DNA of 64,000 bases, taken from NCBI RefSeq assembly GCF_000417875.1, contig NW_006920874.1, positions 191,458 through 255,457 of the forward strand. The letters are read 5' to 3'. Numbering within the stretch: position 1 is the stretch's first letter; each line of letters starts with the position of its first letter. A program made the translations under genes and the position numbers. Shown here piece after piece: positions 20,697 to 29,868 of the stretch. The notes below the pieces were generated by a model that was not told the origin of the DNA, did no database searches, and was given only the letters and a program-made list of their open reading frames with translations. Source of the DNA: Pseudozyma flocculosa PF-1. Lineage: Eukaryota; Basidiomycota; Ustilaginomycetes; Ustilaginales; Ustilaginaceae.

Positions 20697-22903
20697 CGTC
20701 GGCCATGGCTGCGGACGTGACGCCGGCCCTCGATGGCAGCCTTTGTCCGTCCGCAACGGTCTATCCTCGAGCGGGCGCGAGTCAGGCGGCTGCTGGTCGA
20801 GGATGGATGGGGTCGGAGGGTCGAGAGCCGACGTACGAGCCTAGGTTCAACCGCTTTCAAGTGATTTTGCAGGGAAGTGCAGGCCAAGCCGAAAGTCGAA
20901 TTGAAAACGCCGCGGAGAGTGGATGGCCGATTGAACTTTTCGAGCGGGCTTGCTTTGAAATGGTGCATGGACCTGCATGGACCTGCATGCGGCACGCTCG
21001 CGCTGGGTAAATCGCAAAAGGATCGATCGACTCGGCTGTCCCGGCCCGGCCAGGCAGGGTGATTTGGCCCATCCCTCGATCCGGTCACTTCCGTTGGGCC
21101 TCAGCTCGTGCCACACCCACCCCTCCGTGTCCCCCTTTTGGCCCCAAGGCTTGCTCACCCGCTCCCTCGCTTCCTCTTGTCCCCCTTCTGGACAAGTTCG
21201 ACTGCGTGTGCACCTGTCTGTCCTCGTTCCAGTACTGCTCCCGAGGCCACTAGGGAGGCGCCGGATGCAGAACCAGCGCTGTTGGATGCCTTGGCAGGGC
21301 TCCAGGATGGCAAGAGGCAGGCTGGGTGTCGGTGGACCCCTTCGTCCCGGTTGTTCGGATTTGCCCTTGCCCTTCTCCTCGTCCTCCATTGGCTGCTTTG
21401 GTCCCTCCGGCCATCGATCGACTGCCCAGCCCGCGGCGAGTGATGACTTCCAGGCTTTCAGTGCCGCCTCCTCTCCTTGGCTGACCAGCGTTGTCGCTGC
21501 CGAGGTTGAGCTTCACCTTGCGGCTATCTCCCCGTGCTCGCTGCTGCCATCGAGGCGGGCTGCCTGCGCCCCTATGTCTCGACTGCCAACGAGGGGCACT
21601 GCGATGCCAGCGAAAGAGCCAACGGAAAAGGGGCCATGCCTCGGACCACGCCGCGCGCATTGCCGGAACCGGCGCCTCGACTCGGCATCTGGACCTAGAC
21701 GAGTCGAGGGAGGATCTGCGTTGCAGCTGCAGCGCGTGGCTCGTTGATGGCTCGATACGATGCACGCTGCTGCACCCGCCGCTGCATGCGTGGCTGCAGC
21801 GTCTGGCTCGACGACGCGGCCACCTCGTCTAGAGGCCTCGAGACCCGTCGATGGACAGGCGCGAGAGGTAGGCCGGTCAGGGGCGAGGGGCCACGCCAGG
21901 CAGGGCCAGGCACCGGTGCCGGAGCCGGTGCCGGTGCCGGTGCCGGTGGGGCGGCCTTCCAGGGGCGAGCGTGGCGGAGCGTGGAATTTTCGTTTTTTGT
22001 TGGATTTTCCATCTGAGTTGGCCTCTGCTCCCGGCCGGCTGGCTGGGCCAGGCCCCGCTCGGCGATTCGGCCTCCGTCTTTCGGCGTCCGCTCGGCCTGC
22101 GCCTTTCCTCTGGAACACCAACACCACCACCGCCAACCCCACCCGCCGCCACCGCCACCACTCGTCTCGTACCAGTCGCATGGGGCACCGCGCAGTGACG
22201 ATCATGCACGCGGATTTGCAGTCCCGACACCCACGTTGCGAGGCCGACGCCTGCCGCCAACCTCTAGAGATGCCGGATGAAGCCTTGGCCATGGGCTGAT
22301 CGCCGCGCTCAGCTGCTGGCGACCCTGCCGCTCCTCGGCAACCCCTTCAGATTAGACCCTGAACTCGCTCAGGGACGTCCCGACCGGAGAACCAGCCGGA
22401 CGCAGCGCAGCTTCTCGCCCTTTGCCACTCCCCTCCGCATCGGCCGCATCGGTTCTTGGGCGCGTCCATCAGATCCTCTCTCGCTCCAGGCCCCGCATCC
22501 AGCACCATTGTCCTCCCCATGTGCCGACTCGCAGCCTCGCCCCATCCGGCACCTCGCCGCAAGGTCAGCAAAGTCGAGGACGCCGCGTCGCACTCCGCTT
22601 TCGGTCACGCCTGGACACCTCCCGACTCTACCGAGACCGTCTGCGGACCGGAACCCGTAGCTCCGAGGTGCTCGGCCTCCACCCGCCGCTTCCACCGCGA
22701 GGTTTGACTCTGCGATCCGGCGACTCGGGTCGCTACCTCTGGTCGCCATCCGTACTGCCGCGCGCGAAGCAGGCAGATGCTCACTTGAGCGGGTCCTGGA
22801 CCTCACTCGCTACTCGACGTCACCGCAACGACCGTGTGAGCCTCTTCTTCCGCATGTTCCCCTCCTTTTTCTTCGTCATCTTGCAAGCGTTCTCACCATC
22901 TCC

Positions 22904-22909
22904 TATATA
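22904..22909 (+). promoter_or_regulatory. TATA-like element upstream of GT2-B
   Basis: TATATA in a pyrimidine-rich setting, 205 bases before the ATG at 23114. Confidence 0.45.
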
Positions 22910-23113
22910 CCACGACGTCCCCTCAGTCACCAACTTCGTACGTCTAAGCCATCCGTCGACCCTCCATCGCTCGAGCACGCACGAGCATCCTCAACCTCTC
23001 CTCGACCCACCCTCGGTCCGATCACCACCAATCTCTCCGATACCGCTGCCCTCTCCGCGCCATTCAGTGAGGAGCCGCACCTTCATTCGGTCGCTTGCAT
23101 CTCGTGCGGGCTC

Positions 23114-26100
23114 ATGCCGGATCCCGATGCTGGCGCTGGCCCCTCCCGGCAGCCTTTGGCGCCGTTCCCTGCCGCAAGGCCGCTCGGAATGAGGCGCTCT
23201 GGGACCGAGCCATCTCGTCCGAAGCGTAACAAACCAGCACTGTCCCTTGTTGAATGGTCAACGAACGCCAAGGTCCACCAGCCAGAGTCCATCGACCCAT
23301 TCGACATGCCCTCGACTGGCCCTCAGGCTATCCAAGAGCCCAGTCCGAGTGCTACGACGCGCGCACCTCCATCCGGGATCGTCGCGAAGCGGCCCAAGAT
23401 CAAATCGTCGCTGAGCTTATCCCACCTGGCCATCGTCGTCCCGCCTGCGGGTGCGTTAGGCGGTCTGGCGGAGCCCAAGACGACCTTCACCTTTCCAAAG
23501 ACACCGACACAGGCCATCACGCCGGCAGATGGTATCTCGGTCGTCGGTCCTAATGGGCGGCGGCGCTCGTTTGTCTTCGTGCAGCCCGAGACCACGACCA
23601 TCGCCGAGCTTTCGCAGTCCAGACAGCCTGTGCAGATGCCGTCGCAGCCTCAGCACAAGCCACAGCGCCGCATCCCAGCCCTGCGGCGCATTTCCGAGAT
23701 GGAGTCACGCAACAGCTCCAACGGTGCCGGCGACAAGGGCAAGCAGGTCGAGAGCGTTCACAGTCGCCAAGGCTCGCACAACGGCTCCGTCCGCAGCTTC
23801 ACGCCGATCGGCTCTTTCGATGCACCCGTCGTTGCCGAAGGCAGCGACACCGTGCAGCCGGGCAACATTGTCTACGCCTCGTTTGTCATGGTGCGTCCGC
23901 AGAGTGCGACGCCCTGCCTACCTCTTCTTTCGCCCGTCCTTGGATGCTGACGTCTGATCCTCTGGACCTCGCCTCGTTCCCATCGCCCCCTCACAGGCCC
24001 GCCACATCTACACCATCGCCCAGACCGAGCGCTGGTTCCGTCAGGCCGCGTATCCCAACGCCGTCGCGGTCCGTGTCAACGTCGGCAACTTTGTGATCTA
24101 CCCGCAGGACAATTTTGTCCTTGGCTCCTTTGCCGACGCCGTGCTCGGCCTCAACTGCGACGCCGCCATCATTGTCAGCACGCCGCTCGTCACGGCCGCC
24201 CTCTCGACGCTCGAAGCCGACAGCTCCGAGATCCGCTTGGCACCCGGACGTCGGATCCAGGTGGTGGACGGCATCGACGATCTCCGATCCGCACGGCGCG
24301 CTCAGATGGCGGCATTCCTCGCTCCGGAAGAGGTCCTCGTGCTCTGGACCGAGTCGTGCGGGGACCTCATCGACCAGGTGCGCGCCTTCGAAGCGCTGCT
24401 GGCCCAATACGTGTGGCAGGTCAGCACCACCGACCCTGCCGTCAGCGCCCCCGCCAACGCTGCCGCCGCCGCCGCTGCCGCCCCCCCCACCACCGTGAAA
24501 CCCAGACCGCCGCCCCTGAGGGACGGCGCGGCTCTTGGTCAGGCCCCGTCTGGACACGTCGGTCATGGGCGGACGCACAGCGGCGCCAGCTCGATCCGCA
24601 GCGGACATTCGTCGCGCCCTTATGTCGAGCCCTCAAAGGGCATGTCGTCCGCCGCGGTCAGCGACATGCTCAAGGAACACGGCAACCTGACCGACACCGA
24701 CGTCGAGCACCTCGAAAGCTATACCGCGGCAGCGGAGCGCGTCCAATGGCTCGCCGGCGGCGTGCGCGGCCTGGCAACGTGCGTCTCTCTGCTGCTGGTT
24801 GCCGTCTGGCTGGTCGAGCTGGTGTCGGCGGTGCGCCAAGACGCCAGGCCCGTCTATCTGGTCGCACTGCTCGCCGTGCCGGCCCTCTTCCTGGCCGTGC
24901 TGCCATTGGCGGACACGGTGGCGAGCGCCACGGCCATGGCCTTCGGACCCATCCTGCCGATGCGTACCAACTCGCGTTACTATTCGGGAAGGGCGGCGCA
25001 GCCACCGGCCGGCAACATCTCGCTACCGCACATCACGATCCAGGTGCCCGTCGGCTGCGAGTCGATGCACCGGGTCATCCGCCCGACGCTGGATTCGCTC
25101 CGGGCCGCGGTCACCGAGTACGAGCTGCGCGGCGGCACTGCGTCGATCCTCATCGCCGAAGACGGCCTCGCCCTCGTCGACGAGGAGGAGCGCGCACATC
25201 GACTCAACGTCTACCGCCGCCACGACCTTGCCTGGATCGCAAGGCCATCGTCGTGCGGTCCGTCCAATGGCCGCAACGGCACGCGGAAGGCTGCGTCGCT
25301 GAACTTTGCGATGCGCATCGGAACGGCGTACGAGCAAGGGTTGGCATCCGATCCCAACCAGGATGCGGACGACGTGCTGCAGCGAGTGCTCGCACAGGTC
25401 CACCCAGAGGCCCAGGGCGAGGGCAATGTGCGGCTCGGCGACCTCATTCTTGTCGTCGACTCCAACTCGCGCATCCCGCCAGGCTCTCTGCTTCCGAGTG
25501 CGTGGGAGATGCTGGCCTCGCCCGACGTCGCCATCCTGCAGCACTGCCCGGCTCCGCTGCTGAGCGGCGCTCCGGGATTCTTCGAGCGGTCCGTGGCCTA
25601 CCTCGAGCGGTGTAACAAGTTCATCACCTCGTGGCAATCGGCCGTCGGCGAAGTGGCGCCCTTCCTCGGTCACTCTGCCTTCATCCGCCGTTCGGCGCTC
25701 GATGAGCTGGTCGACGCGGACAGCGGCTCGGGAGGCCAGCCCTGGTCTCAAGATGCAACTGCCGAGGATCTCAATCTGGCGCTGCGGCTGCTGCTCCGCG
25801 GCTGGATCACGCGCTGGGCCACGCACGCCGATGACGGCTTCCTCAGGGGCGTGTCGCTCTCGTACCACGACGAGGTCGACCGATGGAAGCAGCGCTACGT
25901 CGGCATGGTCCAGCTCTTTGTCCATCCGCTCTACCGCTGGCCACTGCGAGGTCCAGTGCCGAGTCTGACACTCAAAGTGATGGCGTCATCCCGGATCCCG
26001 CTCCACTACAAGCTGCACCTCTTGTCCGAGTGCGCCGGCCTAGGGTTGCTAGCCCTGTCGCTCCCGTTTGCGTTTGCCCTCTACCTTGTCGAGGGCTGGA

Positions 26101-26600
26101 TGCGACCGTGGCTGCTGCCCTTCTTCGTTCTGAGCTTCGAGATGTGGTGCCTAGCGCTCGTCTCGATCGTCGGGGCGGGCTCGCTGGGCCTCATGGTGGC
26201 GAGGCACCGGTCGGGCGACACGCACATCTTCAGCGCCATGTTCCAGCACGTCCTGTGGACGCCGCTCAACCTCGTCCTGGCCGCCTCGCTCTCGCTGCAC
26301 CTGGCCGCCTCGCTGCTGGCCCACCTCTTCTCGATCCCGATCAGGTTCGGCGTACCGGCCAAAGACACGACGGCGACCAACTTCCTCGTCGAGGCACGTC
26401 TGGTCGTGCGCCGATGCTGGCCGACGATCCTCGTCTCGATGCTCTTGGTCGGCTGCATCGCCGTACTGGCCACGGACGCCGTGCCCTTCGGATGGCAGGT
26501 TGCTGAATGGCGCACCATCGTCCCGACGGCGTCTCTGGCCGTCTCAGCGCTCGTCGCTCCCGTTGTACTTAATCCGTCCCTGGTTCGTTTCTCATTCTGA
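23114..26600 (+). CDS. Multi-pass membrane glycosyltransferase family 2 protein, copy B, altered catalytic motifs (1126 aa)
   Basis: Two exons, 23114-23890 and 23997-26600, with a GTGCGT donor and CACAG acceptor, giving 1126 aa. A poorly conserved N-terminal tail of about 260 residues precedes the region homologous to copy A (from ARHIYTIAQTERWFRQ). An alanine/proline linker, two helices near residues 500-560, the GT2 core and about five C-terminal helices follow. Compared with copy A, CDDG is AEDG, IIDSDTR is VVDSNSR (second metal-binding Asp replaced by Asn749) and SED is AED, while the DRWKQRY segment is kept. Activity may be altered or lost. The protein could be a partner subunit or have a changed donor requirement. 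It is divergent from GH16-B, mirroring the GT2-A/GH16-A pair. Confidence 0.9.
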
Positions 26601-27129
26601 GCCTGGCAGTATCGCTTCCTACCCTCTGGACGTTGGGGTTTTGAGCCCGCTCTTCTGGCGGCTTCAGCGGCGAGAAGGACCGAGCATTGGTGGCAACCTC
26701 TAAGCCCGTCATGACCAGCTTGTCCGTCGTTGCTCGAAGCCGCCGGGCGCATCGAGGATGCTCAGGGGCGGACCTATCTTCGCCGCACTGGCTCGCTGGG
26801 CCGGCTCATCGAGTCACCTCTCTTGCACATCTAGCACGCCTCTCCAGCTGGCGGCCTTGCCGTCTTGCAAACATCATGGTCAACGTCATCTGTTCGTCGT
26901 TGAGCCTCGCCCGTCTGACATGCGGAAGCCCGTCAGACATGCCGAGAAGCTGCGGCGGTGATCATCGTCTCCCGCCCGTCTGTCTGTGCAATCCCATGGA
27001 CGTGCGTGCCTCCCGCCATCGACGTCGTCCCACACTCGCCGGGGACGGGGACTGAGATGGGCTTGGGAGAGGGAAGAAGCATGGCTGCCGAGCATCGAGG
27101 CCGTTGAAGGGGCTGGCTGCTGTCAATGG
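26601..27129. other. 3' flank of GT2-B, no gene seen
   Basis: GC-rich sequence with short frames only. It leads into the CpG-poor mobile-element island. Confidence 0.4.
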
Positions 27130-27718
27130 CGTTGCCGCTGAGTCAAGGAGCGGTGCTTGTGCTCGTGCTTGTCTCTGTCTTTGTTGTTGGCCATCAGGGT
27201 TGCTGGCGAGACTGTTGTCGATTTTGTGGGCTGCCTGACTCAACCTGAAGCCCCACAGCTGAGGAGCTGGCCCCAGTGGCAGCTTGTTGCAGGCTACCAG
27301 TGGAGCAATGTTGCAGGGCAGCCAGTGATGAGCCATCAGGGCCTTGTGAAAGTGGGCTTTGTGGGTTGCTGCAGGGCAAGCTGCATGGGCTGGGCAAGCT
27401 GCAACTGCCTGCTCAAGACTGTGGCTCTTTGAGTAGTGAGATCAGTATGTTGAAGGTCATCAAGGAAGCAGCCCATGATGCAGAAGGCCATAAAACTTGC
27501 AATGACACCCCCACAACCAACAACAACAACAATGAATCTTTTGTTAGTGACACCTGTCCTTATCACAGGGAATGCTCTTGTGTGTGCTTGAGGAAGGCTG
27601 GTCAGGCCCGTCTTGAGGTGAACCGAAGGCCCTCTTTTCATCTGGCCTCCGGTCCAAAAAATCTGGGTGGTCAGCCCTAAAAAATGACCAGGAGCACATG
27701 TGAGCCAGAAAGACTCAC

Positions 27719-28231
27719 CTAGTCAGTAGTGGAGCGATCTGGGCAGTTGACAACCTTGTGGTCCAACTTGCACCTCTCACACACATGGCGCTTGTGGCAG
27801 CCAGCGCAGTGGAGGTGGTTCCACTTCCAGCACGTCGTCTTTTGAGACCGTCGGCTTGGCTGCTGTGCCGGCACCGGCGCCTTGAGGACAATCCTGCGGC
27901 AGAGCTGGGTGTCGATGGAACCCCACCTGGCTTGCCGATTGCCAAGTCTGGCGGCACAGACAGCGACGTGGTAGTTGATCACAGCGGATTCCAAAAAGTC
28001 GTCAGATAGCTCCATCAGATGATCCAGGTGGTCGAGAAGAGCGGCAAGCTGGGTGGCCTCGACGAAAAAGGCCTTGATTCCCCCAAAGGTGAGCCACAAG
28101 CTCATGACGATGCTGAAACGTGTCTTGCCACCAGGCGTATAGCGCCACGAGAGGGTGAAGAGCTCCTCGGCAGGTAATTCATCCCTGGCTACGCGCTCAA
28201 CCAGGGGGCAGGGCAGGTGCTTTGAGGTCAA
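27719..28231 (-). pseudogene. 5'-truncated gag-like zinc-knuckle gene copy
   Basis: 170 open codons homologous to the C-terminal half of the intact gene at 34448-35431. VARDELPA, FFVEATQLAALLDHLDHLME, ARWGSIDTQLCRR and the terminal zinc finger all match. The finger keeps the same spacing, C-x7-C-x2-C-x3-H-x-C-x2-C-x3-H-x4-C. The N-terminal 140-150 residues of the intact copy are missing, and the homology starts without a convincing own start. Unlike its surroundings it keeps many CpG, so it is a diverged and not a heavily deaminated copy. It is called a pseudogene because of the truncation. Expression of the remaining frame is not excluded. Confidence 0.65.
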
Positions 28232-28294
28232 CTGTGCAGTACAGATGCATCCTGTGGGACATGCAGCCCCAACAGCATCAGGCCTTGCCCATCA

Positions 28295-28450
28295 TGTCCC
28301 TGCTGCAAGCTAGCTTGATCAGTCAGCTTAAAAGGCCCTGTTGCTGCAGTCTGTGCTCATGTCAAGCTGAGCTGTCCCTGCTGCAAGCTAGCTTGATCAG
28401 TCAGCTTGAAAGGCCCTGTTGCTGTAGTCTGTGCTCATGTCAAGCTGAGC
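28295..28450. repeat. 78-bp tandem duplication, two copies
   Basis: The unit beginning TGTCCCTGCTGCAAGCTAGC occurs at 28295-28372 and again at 28373-28450 with only two or three differences. The period (78) is a multiple of three, so the plus-strand frame across it repeats a 26-residue segment. The copies are nearly identical, so the duplication is recent compared with the surrounding decayed sequence. Confidence 0.85.
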
Positions 28451-28603
28451 TGTCATCATGCTGCCTGGTGGCAACATCCTGTCGCTGGTTGCGACATCCC
28501 AGCATGCTTTTGCTCGAGGGGCGGACCTCGAGGATATACCAAAAAAATAATGGGTTGTTTTTGCGAAATATAATTTATTCCGCTGACCACCGCAGCATCA
28601 CCA

Positions 28604-28705
28604 GCCTCGTTAGCGTAGTTGGATTATCGCATCTGTCTAATACAGCGTGCCTCAGCATCAGCTGAGTTAAACAGAAGGTCACTAGTTCGAGCCTAGTACG
28701 GGGCA
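28604..28705 (+). tRNA. tRNA with methionine-elongator-type body, AAT anticodon and 27-nt intron
   Basis: The acceptor stem GCCTCGT (28604-28610) pairs with ACGGGGC (28698-28704), with A at 28705 as discriminator. The D arm is GCG...CGC. The anticodon stem TCTGT (28632-28636) pairs with ACAGA (28671-28675), the variable loop is AGGTC, and the T arm ACTAG-TTCGAGC-CTAGT is perfect. The loop before the intron is CT-AAT-A, so the anticodon at 28639-28641 is AAT. The intron sits at the canonical site after position 37 (28643-28669). A and B boxes are good and a T-run follows at 28710. The body (GCCTCGTTAGCG...ACGGGGCA) is that of eukaryotic elongator tRNA-Met, where CAT is expected. The D loop also looks two bases long. 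It may be a mutated or pseudo tRNA-Met, or an odd tRNA-Ile. Confidence 0.75.
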
Positions 28706-29868
28706 ATTATTTTTGGATTTCGATTCGCTGCGATTTTCCGCGGCATTTCTTGCAGCATTTCCGAGCGGTGCGTCGAGGCCGACGCCACCTCGCTCGCCTG
28801 GCCGTCCTGTTCTAGCCGGTGCACAAATGCCCTGCAACCAGAGAGCGGCTAGCCCTCGGCGTGCCAGCTGTGAACCATCACGTGGACTGCCGCTTCCGAC
28901 ACAGATCCTAAACGAGGCCCTGCTCAAGGAGCAAGCAGTCCGGTGGCTCAGCAGGTGCGCGACACTGGGCTGCCGGCGACTGGGCCTACTGATTATTGTC
29001 TCCAAGGCGTGCTTTGGTGGGGTGCCGACGTGCTTGACAGGGCTCGCCAGTGGGATTGAACCGGTGGTGCTGGGGGTGGGCGCAGACACGGGCGGCCGCT
29101 CGCGGAGAATTCAAAAGAATAATGCATACAATAATGCAGCAGCCGAGCGGCAACCTGCGCCGCGGTCCTCGGCCGACGGTACGGCATCTTCCGCATTATA
29201 TTTATTATTTGCCACGCCCAACCCTGCCTGCCTCTACAGTATCTGCCTTTGTCGGCTTGGCCTTGCTTGCTTATCGCCTCGCCTCGCCTTGCCTGGCCTC
29301 GCCTCGTTTTATCGCTTGCCCTTGCCTTGAAACGACCACCACAACACCCCTGCGATGGCGTATCCAGCCCCACGAGCCCGGCCCAGCTATCCTGGAGCGC
29401 GACCCGCTGCGGCCATTCCCGCTGCAACGACATCCCCATTCGCGGCTGCCCGCTTCGGCTTCGCATCGCTGGCTCTTCGTCAGCACGCACAGCTGCTGGT
29501 ACGTACGTAGCCGACCAGCTGCTCGTCGCCGCCATCGCGTGCTCGCCTCTCTATCTATGCACCCGATGCCGCGAGGACATCGCGTGCCTGGCCCTCGACT
29601 GCTACGCTACCAAATTAAGCTGCACCGCTCCCTTCGACCGGCAATCTCGCCTACAGCCCTCGACTCTTGCTCGACACCGTCGTTCGGCATGGCCTGCTCC
29701 GAGGCTCGACCAGCACACGGCCTGGCAAAGGCCTGGTTCTCGCCGATCCAGCTATAAGGTCGTCTCCTCACAGGCCTGCGCACATCCTGCTCGCCCCTTT
29801 GCCCACCTTCATACTACTGATCTGTTCTGTTCCGGCAAGGAAACCGACCGCCCTAGTCGACCGCAGTG
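28706..29868. other. Upstream region of the OPT gene
   Basis: About 1.1 kb from the tRNA terminator to the OPT start. It has no trustworthy frame. Runs of GCCTTGCCTGGCCTCGCCTCG near 29262-29330 are low complexity, and TATAA lies at 29753-29757. Confidence 0.4.
29753..29757 (+). promoter_or_regulatory. TATA box of the OPT gene
   Basis: TATAA in GCTATAAGG, 112 bases upstream of the ATG at 29869. Confidence 0.5.

Larger units (their letters stand above)
20631..23113. other. Long divergent upstream region between GH16-B and GT2-B
   Basis: About 2.5 kb with no frame I trust. Features seen are a TATA-like element for GH16-B, a GCCGGT microsatellite around 21905-21950, a TTTTCGTTTTTTG stretch near 21985, and a TATATA at 22904-22909 for GT2-B. 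The length is unusual compared with neighbouring intergenic spaces and could hold distal regulatory sites or a noncoding transcript. Confidence 0.4.
27130..28500. mobile_element. Second mobile-element island
   Basis: CpG-poor stretches (about 27130-27720 and 28240-28500) flank a 5'-truncated gag-like frame on the minus strand. The poor stretches show TG/CA enrichment like the island at 11.5-13.6 kb and hold broken frames only. A 78-bp tandem duplication lies at its right side. I see no terminal repeats that would define the element ends. Confidence 0.5.

Noticed and set aside
13749..26600. Secondary-metabolite gene cluster
   Set aside because: No polyketide synthase, NRPS, terpene cyclase or P450 gene is present. 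The content is polysaccharide-related.
27130..28500. Complete LTR retrotransposon
   Set aside because: No reverse transcriptase or integrase frame and no terminal repeats could be found.
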